DNA from: Microcoleus sp. FACHB-1515
Lineage (GTDB): Bacteria > Cyanobacteriota > Cyanobacteriia > Elainellales > Elainellaceae
NCBI RefSeq assembly: GCF_014696105.1
Contig: NZ_JACJPO010000037.1
Coordinates: 1-64,000 of the forward strand
Direction of reading: 5' to 3'
DNA length: 64,000 bases
Below the pieces are notes generated by a model, which saw only the letters and a program-made list of their open reading frames with translations, was not told where the DNA came from and did no database searches. Both the position numbers and the translations under genes were made by a program. Shown piece after piece: positions 1-8,525 of the stretch (within the stretch, counting starts at the first letter, position 1; each line of letters begins with the position of its first letter).

Positions 1-113
1 ATGGACGATGCCGATTCGAGACTGGAAGCCTGCACTCAATCGATTTGCGATCGAGTTTGAAGGCAGGTTTCCCCTCTAACTTTTACCCTTGACACAAAAA
101 GATTGACATATCC

Positions 114-155
114 TGCGTGTCAACATTTTGAACTCAACGGCGAAACTGACACGCA
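114..155. repeat. Inverted repeat, family i (TGCGTGTCA)
   Basis: Arms TGCGTGTCA (114-122) and TGACACGCA (147-155) are perfect complements around a 24-nt loop. A related copy with 12-bp arms lies at 1269-1314, and the sequence after the right arm is also conserved between the two (GTTCTGCCAAGG here, GTTCTGGCAAGG there). TTGACAC at 89-95 can also pair with GTGTCAA at 117-123. The repeat lies about 60 bp upstream of the gene at 213, so an operator or transcript hairpin is possible. Function unknown. Confidence 0.6.
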
Positions 156-212
156 TCAGTTCTGCCAAGGTGCGATCGCCCCCAAGTGGATTTCTAGACC
201 GAGGAACAAACC

Positions 213-614
213 ATGAAGCTAAATTTCCCAATCTTCAAACCGTTGTTCTGGGTTTCTAGGCGTGCGTCATGGGTCTGCCGATTCTGGGGTCGGGGCATCT
301 TGATCAACCGCTGGTTGTTGGAGCATGAATGGCTGGCATTCGATCGCGCCGTGCAGATTCAATCCTGGTTGATTGCACAAATCCACGCTGAACAAAAGTA
401 TTCTTGTCGCGTTCACTTGAAAGTATTAGAGTCCTGTTTCGCATCCGGCGACATTCCCTCGCTTCCCAATATGCTGGAGTATTTTCAGGAGTTGCGATGC
501 TTATACGACGAGGGCAGGTACGAAACGATGCTGATTCAGCTTTATCAGCTCGATCGCTCAGACCACCTGGATGATGTCGAAGATGACACTTCCACTCAGT
601 TGAGTGAGCCGTAA
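213..614 (+). CDS. Hypothetical protein, 133 aa
   Basis: I do not recognise this protein. It is basic and aromatic at the N-terminus (residues 1-35, several Trp, Arg and Phe), then helical in character, and ends in an acidic tail rich in Asp. There is no clear signal peptide, membrane segment or metal-binding motif. The start is supported by a GAGGAA ribosome-binding site at 201-206. It follows the family i inverted repeat and precedes another unknown gene on the same strand. Confidence 0.55.
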   Translation: MKLNFPIFKPLFWVSRRASWVCRFWGRGILINRWLLEHEWLAFDRAVQIQSWLIAQIHAEQKYSCRVHLKVLESCFASGDIPSLPNMLEYFQELRCLYDEGRYETMLIQLYQLDRSDHLDDVEDDTSTQLSEP

Positions 615-753
615 CAAAATGAGCATCGATCGCCTATCGCGGTGCTTGATCCGGCTCTAGATGCGGTCGTGGGACTTAGCTCTGGTCGATCGCACCCTTG
701 ATCGATGACCACTTCAACTCCAGCTTCAAACCTGAATCTAAATTTCCAAATTC

Positions 754-1179
754 ATGAACCCTGAACACACTCAGCAATTGTTCGATCGCTTCGATCGCCT
801 GTATCGTGGATGGTATTTGCCCGTGACCGAGAATTTGATGTCGTATGGCTTTGCCTGCGGCGATGGCTGGTTCTTGCTGCTGTGGGAGTTGTCTGAGCAG
901 ATTGAACTGTATTGCCAGCAACACCGAGAAGCTGCTGAGCTGATGGCAGTACAGGTCAAGCAGAAGTTTGGCGAGTTGCGCTTCTACACGCGACTCAAGA
1001 TTCCTGCTGTGGAATTACTTATCGAAGCGGCTCGGATGCAATCACGGCACACGTGCAAGTTGACCGGGGAACTTGGTGAGTTGTGTCGTTTACAATCAGA
1101 CGTTAATTTTTGCTGCTACCAAACGCTGAGTCCGGCCAAGGCCGCAGAACTGGGCTTTGTTCCTGTTTCCTCAGCTTGA
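754..1179 (+). CDS. Conserved hypothetical protein, 141 aa
   Basis: The stretch CGDGWFLLLWELSEQIE (about residues 35-51) followed by VQVKQKFGELRFY (about 67-79) matches a widespread small bacterial and phage protein family of unknown function. That family usually then has a Cys pair; here residues 99-111 read HTCKLTGELGELC, so the second Cys of the usual CxxC is replaced. No signal peptide or membrane segment. No clear Shine-Dalgarno sequence precedes the ATG. Function not known. Confidence 0.6.
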   Translation: MNPEHTQQLFDRFDRLYRGWYLPVTENLMSYGFACGDGWFLLLWELSEQIELYCQQHREAAELMAVQVKQKFGELRFYTRLKIPAVELLIEAARMQSRHTCKLTGELGELCRLQSDVNFCCYQTLSPAKAAELGFVPVSSA

Positions 1180-1268
1180 CAAGCACCATCTTGGCAGAAC
1201 TTGCCGCAGGCGGGGCGATCGCCCTGCTTAGCGAAAAGCCTTGCCCATGCGATCGAGTTTCTCAATCT

Positions 1269-1314
1269 GATGCGTGTCAAAATCTTGAAGTTGATCGCAA
1301 ACTTGACACGCATC
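1269..1314. repeat. Inverted repeat, family i, second copy
   Basis: GATGCGTGTCAA (1269-1280) and TTGACACGCATC (1303-1314) are perfect 12-bp complements around a 22-nt loop. The right flank GTTCTGGCAAGG (1315-1326) is close to the flank of the copy at 114-155. TTGGCAGAAC near 1193-1202 is an inverted partner of that flank, so the folded structure may be larger. A degraded gene region follows. Confidence 0.6.
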
Positions 1315-1391
1315 TGTTCTGGCAAGGCGCAATCGACCCAAACAAGCCGTTAACTGCATCCAATTATTCTGATGATTGTGGAGACCGTGAT

Positions 1392-1604
1392 ATGACCCCA
1401 AATTCACCACAAGACTCCCAAGACCCGATCGCAACACCACCGGACGCGAATGCGAACACCGCACCCATTCGAGAACCACTCAAGCTGTTTCGAGATGAAG
1501 CTCGGTGGTGTGAGGCGCTCCGCATTGAAGAAGAATATGGTGGCGACATCGGCGTAGGCCGCGATTGGGGCACTCAGTTTGGGCGTTCCTGCAAGACCCA
1601 GTAG
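1392..1604 (+). pseudogene. Short ORF, possible gene remnant
   Basis: A 70-codon reading frame from ATG 1392, rich in Pro, Asp and Asn at the start, then FRDEARWCEALRIEEEYGG. It ends at a stop, and downstream sequence to about 1750 contains coding-like stretches broken in different frames. It sits between the family i inverted repeat and the ISL3 remnant. Either a small real gene or the 5' end of a decayed one; no family recognised. Confidence 0.3.
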
Positions 1605-1761
1605 AAATGGAATCACTCGCGCAACTGCGCGATTAGATACTGGGCGAATTTCGTTTGATGCTGACCGAGTGGGAGTTAGGAGTGACAGTTGGCATCCATC
1701 GCATTCTCCCAAGTCGTCACTGCTTCACCAAATCCTTGAAAGAACCCTAAATGCTTGACAT

Positions 1762-1863
1762 TTGACAGAAGGACAAGTCAATCGCTTGAAAATGCTCAGA
1801 CGGCAAATGTATGGACGAGCCGGGATTGATTTGCTGCGTCGTCGCTTCCTGCTAGCAAGCTGA
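1762..1863 (+). pseudogene. ISL3-family transposase C-terminal remnant
   Basis: Translating from 1762 gives EGQVNRLKMLRRQMYGRAG followed by a short Leu/Arg-rich tail and a stop at 1861-1863. This is the characteristic C-terminus of ISL3-family transposases. Nothing of the catalytic core remains upstream, so the element is a small fragment. No flanking inverted repeats of the element were identified. Confidence 0.7.
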
Positions 1864-1881
1864 GGATTACGGCATTGGAGG

Positions 1882-2184
1882 GAAGCCTCGGTCGAATTAC
1901 CAAAAGCTGCAAAGAACCAATTTGAGACTCGACATTTTGCTACGGTTTATCGTTGCATCGCGGCTCGACGGGGACACAAGCGCGCGATTTTGGCGGTTGC
2001 CCATCGCCTGTTGATTGCGGTCTACCACATGCTCAAGCAGTGTCAACCGTATCGCGATCGTCAAGCCACTCCGACCGGCCAACAGACCAAGCAACAGCGC
2101 CTCAAGCAATTGCAAAAGCGAGTTGAAGCGTTGAGCTACCAAGTTCAACTTGTCCCGCTGCCTGTCACCAATCCGTCCGGCTAG
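1882..2184 (+). pseudogene. IS110-family transposase C-terminal remnant
   Basis: The frame containing ATG 1990 is open upstream of it and reads FATVYRCIAARRGHKRAILAV, then AHRLLIAVYHMLKQCQPYRD. This matches the C-terminal end of IS110-family transposases (IAARRG-KRAI-AVAH...YHML...YRD). The N-terminal DEDD nuclease part is missing, and the preceding ISL3 fragment occupies its place. A relic of a transposon graveyard, not a functional element. Confidence 0.7.
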
Positions 2185-2208
2185 GTTGAGATTTTCAAAG
2201 CAGGTCTA

Positions 2209-4371
2209 TTACGCTTGAACAATAAAATCTGATGCTCCCAGATTCAAACCGTTTTTGAAATCTGCAAACTGCCCACCTTGACCAAACCCCGATGCTCTGC
2301 CATTTTGATTGTAGAATAGCGCCCCTGTAGAACGAACATAGGTAATCAACGCTCTACTACTTCCGGCTTGGGCAACAGTTTTAACAGACTGAAAACTGGG
2401 ACGATTCCCCCTGAGAACTGTAAAGGTTGTTCGATCGAGAACAATTTTGTCAGGACGCTGAAAATCAGTAATCACGTCAACACCCATTAGAGATCGACTG
2501 AAACTTCGCCCAATATCAAACACAAACTGATCTGCATCCGCTCCGCCAGTAAGAGTATCCTTGCCCATCCCACCAATCAAACGATCTTGCCCTGCTCCAC
2601 CGTTCAGGATGTCGTTTCCTCCTAATCCAGTCAGTACATCATCACCCGTACCTCCAGTGAGGTTATCACTTCCATTAGTGCCTGTTAAGTGGGTGATAGC
2701 GCTATCGTCGTTGCGAATGATGCCTGTGGCAGTGGCAGTGGCAATCGTGCCATTCGCTGGATTACTCAAGATGACGGTGAATTCTTCATCGGGTTCGATC
2801 GTGAGGTCGCCAGTAACATTAATGGTGAGGAGGGCGCTGGTTTGGCTGGCGGCAAAATCCACAATCCCGGTAGGGAATGTACCGCCAAAGTTGATCGCGT
2901 CCGCTGGATTGGTTCCACTGCCTGCGACCTCATAACTGACGGAACTGGCGGCGCTGAGGTTGCCCGATCGCGTGATGGTGAAGGTAAAGGGCGTTGTGCC
3001 CGTGTTGCCTTCGAGTTGGGTGGCGTTGGTGGAGGCGATCGTCAAGCTCGGCGTTGTGGCATCAATCTTCCATAGCTCTGTCCCAGTTCCAATTCTGCTG
3101 CCACTCGTGAAGGTAGTAGCAGTGAACAGCAACTGATCCCCCAGGATAGTGAAGTCTTTCGGACCGTCGAGAGAGTATCTAGAGAAGATGTCTGGAAGCT
3201 GTTGAGTCCCTGCTGTTGTGCCATCACTCTCCCACAGTTCTCGCCCAGCGCTGATGAATAGTTTGCCATTGAAGACAGCAAGCTCCGTTGGGCTGCTGCT
3301 AGAATCACGCAGTGCAATTTTCTTCAGAAGTTGAGTCCCCGCCGCCGTGCCATCACTGAACCAGACTTCAATCCCATTACTCCCATAGGCAGAATCTCCG
3401 ATGGTGAAAAACAACTTGCCATTGAAAGCAGTTAAACTCTTTGGACTGTTCCTGTTAGGGTTTGTATAGATTTTTTTAGTCAATTGAGTTCCCGCCGCCG
3501 TGCCATCCGAAACCCACAAGTCGTCTCCATACCCATCTGAGGCGTTGAAGAATAACTTGTCATTGACGACGGTTAAACTTTGTGGAGAAGAATTGTAACC
3601 TCCCGGATTAATATCTTTGAACAATTGAGTTCCCACCGCCGTGCCATCCGTCACCCATAGTTCTCTACCGTTGTTGTCAAAAGCAGTGAAGAACAGCCTA
3701 TTACCGAAGATGGTGAAATTATCTGGAGAAGAACTAAAACCAGTGACAATATCTTTTAGGAGTTGCGTCCCCGCCGCCGTGCCATCGGAAATCCACAGTT
3801 CTCTAAAACTGATTCTATCCTCTGCGGCGAAAATCAGATTGCCATTGAAGACAGTCATACCTGTTGGGGTAGAACCGATGATGCCTGGAGAGATATCCTT
3901 GAACAGTTGCGTCCCGGCAGTCGTGCCATCGGTACTCCACAGTTCCCGCCCATTGATGCCGTCATTCGCAGTAAAAAACAGCCTGCCGTTGAAAACAGTA
4001 AAGTTTGGTGGGTAGTAAATAAAATCTAACGAAGAACCAGAGCCAGGTCGAATATCTTTGACCAGTTGTGTCCCCGCAATTGTGCCATCTGTCACCCACA
4101 GTTCTTCACCAGTGCTGCCATCATCCGCCGTGAAAAACAGCTTGCCGTTGAAAGCAAAAAAGCCGTTTGGGTAAGAACTACCGACACCCGGATTGATGTC
4201 TTTGACCAATTGCGTCCCCGCCGTCGTACCATCCGTCACCCACAATTCGTATCCAGCGCCACTTTCACGGGCGCTGAAATACAGCTTGTTGTTGAAGACC
4301 GCAAGACCCTCTGGGGAGGAACCTCCTGATCCAGGGAAGATGTCCTTAACTAATTGAGGTGATGCAGTCAT
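2209..4371 (-). CDS. RTX/Calx-beta protein with ELWxxDGTxAGT repeats, 720 aa
   Basis: Probably a secreted, calcium-binding surface protein exported by a type I secretion system. Residues about 5-430 hold eight to nine repeats of about 50 aa, each containing ELW-(V/I/F)-(T/S)-DGT-x-AGTQL(V/F)KDI, a propeller-like repeat of cyanobacterial and marine bacterial exoproteins. A Calx-beta domain follows (about 440-555, ending IEPDEEFTVILSNPANG), then RTX nonapeptides such as GGTGDDVLTGLGGNDILNGG (about 575-610), and a C-terminal region typical of T1SS substrates (VITDFQ...DKIVLDR). No N-terminal signal peptide, as expected. The start is set at the Met immediately before TASPQLVKDI. The upstream flank is an IS1 remnant, so the original promoter may have been replaced. 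No ABC exporter genes are in the window. Confidence 0.8.
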   Translation of the reverse strand: MTASPQLVKDIFPGSGGSSPEGLAVFNNKLYFSARESGAGYELWVTDGTTAGTQLVKDINPGVGSSYPNGFFAFNGKLFFTADDGSTGEELWVTDGTIAGTQLVKDIRPGSGSSLDFIYYPPNFTVFNGRLFFTANDGINGRELWSTDGTTAGTQLFKDISPGIIGSTPTGMTVFNGNLIFAAEDRISFRELWISDGTAAGTQLLKDIVTGFSSSPDNFTIFGNRLFFTAFDNNGRELWVTDGTAVGTQLFKDINPGGYNSSPQSLTVVNDKLFFNASDGYGDDLWVSDGTAAGTQLTKKIYTNPNRNSPKSLTAFNGKLFFTIGDSAYGSNGIEVWFSDGTAAGTQLLKKIALRDSSSSPTELAVFNGKLFISAGRELWESDGTTAGTQQLPDIFSRYSLDGPKDFTILGDQLLFTATTFTSGSRIGTGTELWKIDATTPSLTIASTNATQLEGNTGTTPFTFTITRSGNLSAASSVSYEVAGSGTNPADAINFGGTFPTGIVDFAASQTSALLTINVTGDLTIEPDEEFTVILSNPANGTIATATATGIIRNDDSAITHLTGTNGSDNLTGGTGDDVLTGLGGNDILNGGAGQDRLIGGMGKDTLTGGADADQFVFDIGRSFSRSLMGVDVITDFQRPDKIVLDRTTFTVLRGNRPSFQSVKTVAQAGSSRALITYVRSTGALFYNQNGRASGFGQGGQFADFKNGLNLGASDFIVQA

Positions 4372-4414
4372 GATGAAACTCCTTGAAGTACAAATAATTG
4401 GCATTGACTTGGAC

Positions 4415-4687
4415 GAGGCATGTTCTGATATTTTTCATTGACATAACTTTGAAGCCAGGGTTCTGAAACACCCACAACTCTGGCAATTCCAGCTAAGGAA
4501 ATCTTCTCCAGCAGCAGTTTGTCAATTAGCGTTGTGCTTACCTAGCCAATGATTTTGTTCTGATGTTTTTCACAAACTGTCTACCGCATTCACGACATTT
4601 AACGTTCTGTTTACCGTTATGGATTTTGCCTTTCTGGACAGTACGAGTGGAGTTACAGGTAGGACAGGCAAGCGGAGCAGTTGACAT
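4415..4687 (-). pseudogene. IS1-family transposase (InsA-like) remnant
   Basis: From ATG 4687 the reverse strand reads a zinc-finger segment CPTCNSTRTVQKGKIHNGKQ then VKCRECGRQFVKN, typical of InsA of IS1. After a stop at 4538-4540 the coding sense continues in another frame with LIDKLLLEKISLAGIARVVG and VSEPWLQSYVNEKY, the InsA helix-turn-helix. The gene is therefore frameshifted, and the catalytic InsB part is absent. The fragment abuts the RTX gene. Confidence 0.75.
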
Positions 4688-4864
4688 AAAGTAATTGAGC
4701 TAACTTTGTCGAACAAAGAGTTGATACTATCCTTCACAAGCGAGCTTGAGACTTTGAATGGTATGCGATGATAGATAACGTGGGAAAGTTGTGCCCACGC
4801 CCACAAACCAAGCTGGCTAACAAATTATCAGGCGGAAAGTTTTCACCTAACACTCCAAGTTGGG

Positions 4865-4925
4865 AGCTTAGGCCGAATCTTTCCGCACTATACGCTTTCC
4901 AGAGAGCTTAGGCCGAATCTTTCCG
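4865..4925. repeat. 21-bp direct repeat, two copies
   Basis: AGCTTAGGCCGAATCTTTCC (plus one G) occurs at 4865-4885 and again exactly at 4905-4925, a 40-bp period. A GGAAAG stretch lies just upstream at 4837-4842. The surrounding 4690-5300 region has no convincing gene; short ORFs there lack family resemblance. Could be an IS end, a protein-binding tandem site or a decayed repeat. Confidence 0.6.
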
Positions 4926-5302
4926 TATTTGTTCAGCTTTGGGGTGTGCAGAGCAACAATCTGCAATCAGTGGCAAGCGGGGACGATCGCGGATCCATCC
5001 GGGGCGATCGCCCTACGCTACACAGTCATCGCGAGCGGTACATTGTTCGCCGAGATCGATCGTCTGGGTGCGCCTGTTGCCTCGTAAGCAGGGGAAAGCA
5101 ATGTCAGGGTTTGAATCCTTTGCAAAAGCGTGGGAAACGGAAAGCGGAATTGATGAAAGATTTGAAGCTAACCGCTCAAACATAATCACACTCACGACTC
5201 TATATGTTAAGCACTGCTAAGCAAATTGTTAAAAAAGATGCAATCGCCGAATAGAGCACTGCTTATTTGAACTGGAAAGCGAATCGTTAGGCATTTTGAT
5301 CG
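4926..5302. other. Stretch without a supported gene
   Basis: Short ORFs on both strands (for example 4939-5220 plus) are Arg/Ser-rich and resemble no family. HIP1-like sites are present. No terminator, promoter or structured repeat stands out. Confidence 0.5.
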
Positions 5303-5485
5303 TTAGCGAGTTCCACCGCCAATTCGCCGATCGGGAATACCGTAGTCGGGCGGTTGATACTTGAAAGAAGCAGCATGGATCTTAGCTTCAACAGAGTTTG
5401 AGCTAAGAGCAATCGTCGCAATTGAATGAGGGAAAAACAAGAAGAAAACTGCAAAAGAAGATAACATAAAACTCATTCGACTCAA
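5303..5485 (-). pseudogene. DUF928-like N-terminal fragment, 60 aa
   Basis: The product starts with a hydrophobic signal-peptide-like segment (residues 5-25, FMLSSFAVFFLFFPHSIATI) and ends with FKYQPPDYGIPDRRIGGGTR. The motif PPD-G-P-RR-GGGTR is the hallmark at the start of the DUF928 domain of cyanobacterial secreted proteins, normally followed by about 150-200 more residues. Here a stop codon follows immediately, so this is most likely a truncated gene; a short secreted peptide cannot be excluded. Confidence 0.5.
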
Positions 5486-5639
5486 ACGAATTTGACTTTC
5501 AGCATGGAAGTAATCAGGTGAAGTTTAATCTCTTGAGGGTAGATTATCAATCACTTATGGTGTCAGTGCTTGTGCCCCAATCCCAACCCGTTACGTGAGC
5601 AGAATTGGAACCCAATCTTTGGTTGAGAGGAGCAACTGA

Positions 5640-6020
5640 TTATCTCCGGCGCATCCTAATCTCCACCGCGCAAGCACCCATTGGGTTGGCGCAAAGATTC
5701 ATGTTGTATCTCACTTGAAAGGTTCCTCCTGCTCCTTGGGGAACGCTGAAGTTAATCACCTCGCCTCCAAGTTGAGTGCCTCTTGCAAACATTCGACCTG
5801 TCGGGTCATAGATCTCAACATTGATGTCACCCAAATTCAAAAAGGTACTGGCTTGAAGCGTGTAATTGCCTGGGCCAAGAGTCCAGCTTGCCGAAGCAGA
5901 TTGTCCAGCATACAGAGAGGGAACCCATTCAGCTTTTGCTGCTTGCGGATTCACGCCTTCAATTAGAAAAGCTGCACAGCAAGCGAGGGAAATTTGACGA
6001 GCGAATTGCTTGTAGTTCAT
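5640..6020 (-). CDS. Secreted hypothetical protein, 126 aa
   Basis: The Met at 6020 gives a classical signal peptide (MNYKQFARQISLACCAAFLI, cleavage probably after a nearby AKA). The mature part, about 95 aa, is beta-rich and resembles pre-peptidase C-terminal or lectin-like sandwich domains: YTLQASTFLNLGDINVEIYD then RMFARGTQLGGEVINF. Two Cys near the end (NLCANPMGACAVEI) could form a disulphide. It probably acts in the periplasm or outside the cell. Upstream in-frame codons to 6131 are not typical of a leader, so the internal start was chosen. Confidence 0.6.
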   Translation of the reverse strand: MNYKQFARQISLACCAAFLIEGVNPQAAKAEWVPSLYAGQSASASWTLGPGNYTLQASTFLNLGDINVEIYDPTGRMFARGTQLGGEVINFSVPQGAGGTFQVRYNMNLCANPMGACAVEIRMRRR

Positions 6021-6215
6021 GATGTTTTGATGGGCTAAAACCCATCTTTGAGGGTGAATTTGACAGATGGAACTGGGCGATGTGGTGCGATCGAAATCCG
6101 TCAGTTTTCTGGAGATTGGGGCGGCCGTCAACCACCCCTTTTCCGGCTTCAGTTGAGCGATCTAACTGTTAGAAATCGGGCATTCGGATAGCTTTTGTGG
6201 AGCCTGAACCATCTC

Positions 6216-6869
6216 TTAATTCGGGCTACACTCGACTCCATCAAAGTTAGAAAGTTCACTTCTCCTCGCTGAATAGGAGGGTGAGCCATCAGAATTGAAG
6301 ACGTAGCAGATATCGTTTGCCGATTCATCGGTTGCTGCGCCTGACGATCCGCCAAACATCAGGGCGGCCACTCCCAGCAGAAAGAGGCTGGCGGCTTCGT
6401 CCCGCTGCGCCTGCATTGCTTGTTGTTGAGCGATGTAAGCCTGTTGCTCTTCGGGAGAGAGGCTTTCAAAATATTGCTGCCGCCGTTCTGCCTCTAGGCG
6501 ATCGCGCTCACTTGCCGCCCGCCGAGCTTCTTCGAGTTCCTGTCTGCGGTTTTCCTGCTCGACGATTGTCGTGACCGTATTCACTGTTCCTGTGACCGTA
6601 TTTACAATGTCTGCGGCATCCTCGATCGTGTTTAGAATATCGCCAAAAAGACCAGCCATCATCAGGGGTTCGGTTTGACGGGGTGGGGTTGGCGTGGCTG
6701 CTTGCCCAGCGGCTTCGATCATGGCAAGGCTGGGGTAGACGTTCAGGCAAGAGACGATCGCCACACTCGATAATGTACCCACCCATTTGATTAGTGGCTT
6801 TCTGGCGATCGCAAAGCCAGAAGCAGAACCGAAGCGCTGATGATTGTTACCGGAATTAGCGTTTTGCAT
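6216..6869 (-). CDS. Exported coiled-coil hypothetical protein, 217 aa
   Basis: An N-terminal hydrophobic segment at about residues 28-50 (WVGTLSSVAIVSCLNVYPSLA) suggests a signal peptide with a long n-region. Residues about 85-160 form a charged coiled coil rich in Glu, Arg and Gln (VEQENRRQELEEARRAASER). A short hydrophobic, Gly-rich patch follows (SLFLLGVAALMFGGSSG), and the tail has two Cys. The start is supported by an AAAGGA site 8 nt upstream on the reverse strand. Function unknown; same strand as the two secreted proteins to its left. Confidence 0.6.
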   Translation of the reverse strand: MQNANSGNNHQRFGSASGFAIARKPLIKWVGTLSSVAIVSCLNVYPSLAMIEAAGQAATPTPPRQTEPLMMAGLFGDILNTIEDAADIVNTVTGTVNTVTTIVEQENRRQELEEARRAASERDRLEAERRQQYFESLSPEEQQAYIAQQQAMQAQRDEAASLFLLGVAALMFGGSSGAATDESANDICYVFNSDGSPSYSARRSELSNFDGVECSPN

Positions 6870-7321
6870 GATCGAAATCCTTTCGGTTTGAGTGAACGGT
6901 TGACAGCAGAAATCTCGAATCGGGACGCAATGGTGTCAAGAGCTACTGTTTGCTGAAAGTGCGTTTTCTGGGGTAGTAGTGTTCACCTTTTGCCCAGGTT
7001 GTCCGCTGAATGAGTGACCGGAGTTGGAAGGGCAACGCTGGGTTGCTTGCTTCATAGGTTTACTGTAGGGCTGTGTTTTGGTGGATGCGAGGTGTTTGGT
7101 GCGAATGACCAATCGATCGCACTTCAAAGGAATTGCAAAGCGATCGCACACCAGCGGCGATCGTCAGTTTGCTGTTTTGGCAGTGAGCAAATCGATCGAA
7201 CGTTACTTCAGCACCCGATCGATTCACACGATCGGGTATTGAAATTCAGGTTTGAGATCTGCATTACATCGCGCTCGAATTGGGCGGCGGTTGGCGGCGG
7301 GCACAATTACTGGAGGCGGTG
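6870..7321. other. Intergenic stretch before CRISPR leader 1
   Basis: About 450 bp with several GATCG/HIP1-like sites and no convincing ORF. ORFs on either strand (6936-7151 minus, 7014-7322 plus) show no family resemblance and lack ribosome-binding sites. Confidence 0.5.
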
Positions 7322-7567
7322 AGGCGATCGTCTCCGGGTTATCATGCGTGGGTGCAGTAAATTTGGTTGCGTTTTCAAGGGGGTGATCGAGATGGCTGAA
7401 AGACTGATTCTATCGTTGACCCCCTTGAACGCCTTGCTGGAAGCAGGTTTCAGCCATTTTTCCAGAGGTCTTATTGCGAAGATTTATCAATTGTGGCGGG
7501 TGGTGGTTGACCCCCTTGAAAACATGGGTGTAGAATGCCCTCAGAGCAAGGCTTTCAGGAGCCGACC
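7322..7567 (+). promoter_or_regulatory. CRISPR array 1 leader with promoter
   Basis: This sequence is nearly identical to 15784-16069 before array 2; from 7373 to the first repeat only about ten substitutions are visible. A promoter-like pair TTGACC (7507-7512) and TAGAAT (7531-7536) with an 18-bp spacer points rightward into the array. TTTCAAGGGGGT near 7373 and ACCCCCTTGAA near 7420 and 7510 are complementary, so the leader can fold or bind a dimeric protein. An open reading frame runs through it in both copies, but I regard it as non-coding. Confidence 0.75.
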
Positions 7568-8392
7568 CTCAAAACTTCTTCGGAAGTTGAACTAATGGAA
7601 ACAACAACGCCACACGCAAGCCGCAATGGCTTGCTTGGCAACCACTCAAAACTTCTTCGGAAGTTGAACTAATGGAAACCAGTGGCATTTGGCTGAACAC
7701 TTCCAAATGCAACCTCAAAACTTCTTCGGAAGTTGAACTAATGGAAACGACGCATTGGCTGGTGCAGCTATTTTTTAAACCCAAACTCAAAACTTCTTCG
7801 GAAGTTGAACTAATGGAAACGCCTTGTGTTGTCCACGCGTTGCCCACTTCGATTCTCAAAACTTCTTCGGAAGTTGAACTAATGGAAACCGGTTGGCTGG
7901 GCAGCACTGGCAATTTTCATTGCCATGCTCAAAACTTCTTCGGAAGTTGAACTAATGGAAACCTGCTCCCATTTTGTAAAGCTGCCCTGGATTGAGCACT
8001 CAAAACTTCTTCGGAAGTTGAACTAATGGAAACTTTGGCTGCCCAATAAAAACCAAACCAAGTGCAAGAACTCAAAACTTCTTCGGAAGTTGAACTAATG
8101 GAAACCCGCCAGTGTTGACGACCGCCCCACCTGTGGAGTTGCTCAAAACTTCTTCGGAAGTTGAACTAATGGAAACCCTGCTTTGCAAGCAAGGCGCGAA
8201 CAGCGGCGGCGGTGGTGCTCAAAACTTCTTCGGAAGTTGAACTAATGGAAACTCCTGCACCTCCTTTGAAGACGTCTCCAATGCCCTCAAAACTTCTTCG
8301 GAAGTTGAACTAATGGAAACATCGCCTCGTATCCACAGTTGTCGCAGTTCCAGAGCACTCAAAACTTCTTTGGAAGTTGAACTAATGGAAAC
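7568..8392 (+). CRISPR. CRISPR array 1: 12 repeats, 11 spacers
   Basis: Twelve 35-nt repeats start at 7568, 7645, 7714, 7786, 7855, 7928, 7999, 8071, 8142, 8218, 8286 and 8358. The repeat begins CTCAAAAC, contains AACTTC-TTCG-GAAGTT (a 6-bp hairpin closed by a UUCG tetraloop) and ends AATGGAAAC. Spacers are about 33-42 nt. Only the last repeat differs (TTTG instead of TTCG in the loop), which with the leader position fixes transcription rightward. The last 8 nt, ATGGAAAC, would be the crRNA 5' tag if processing follows the type III norm. It differs from array 2 at positions 3-4 (CTCA versus CTTG). Confidence 0.97.
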
Positions 8393-8414
8393 GCGATCGA
8401 TGCAATGTGAACTA

Positions 8415-8454
8415 GCGAAAGCTCTTTCTGAGGCTGCTTGGAAAGAGCTTTCGC
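8415..8454. terminator. Hairpin after array 1
   Basis: GCGAAAGCTCTTTC (8415-8428) pairs perfectly with GAAAGAGCTTTCGC (8441-8454), a 14-bp stem with a 12-nt loop. It lies just past the last repeat and between convergent units (array 1 rightward, TPR gene leftward). There is no T-run, so it may be a processing or stability hairpin or a bidirectional terminator rather than a classical one. Confidence 0.5.
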
Positions 8455-8525
8455 CTCAGCAGTTATGTTGAGTTTTGCTTAGCTTGATCTCAGGCATCGA
8501 TCGCTCAATTTCTTAGAAAGTTTTG

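Noticed and set aside
4939-5220. 93-aa plus-strand ORF
   Set aside because: Low-complexity Arg/Ser composition, no start signal, in an IS-relic region.
7344-7595. Conserved 83-107 aa ORF in both leaders (MAERLILSLTPLNALL...)
   Set aside because: It runs into the first repeat, lacks a ribosome-binding site and is conserved because the leader itself is duplicated.
7569-7950. ORFs across array 1 and array 2 encoding repeated ETSSEVELME-like peptides
   Set aside because: They are read-through of CRISPR repeats; both strands give such ORFs and spacers interrupt any consistent protein.
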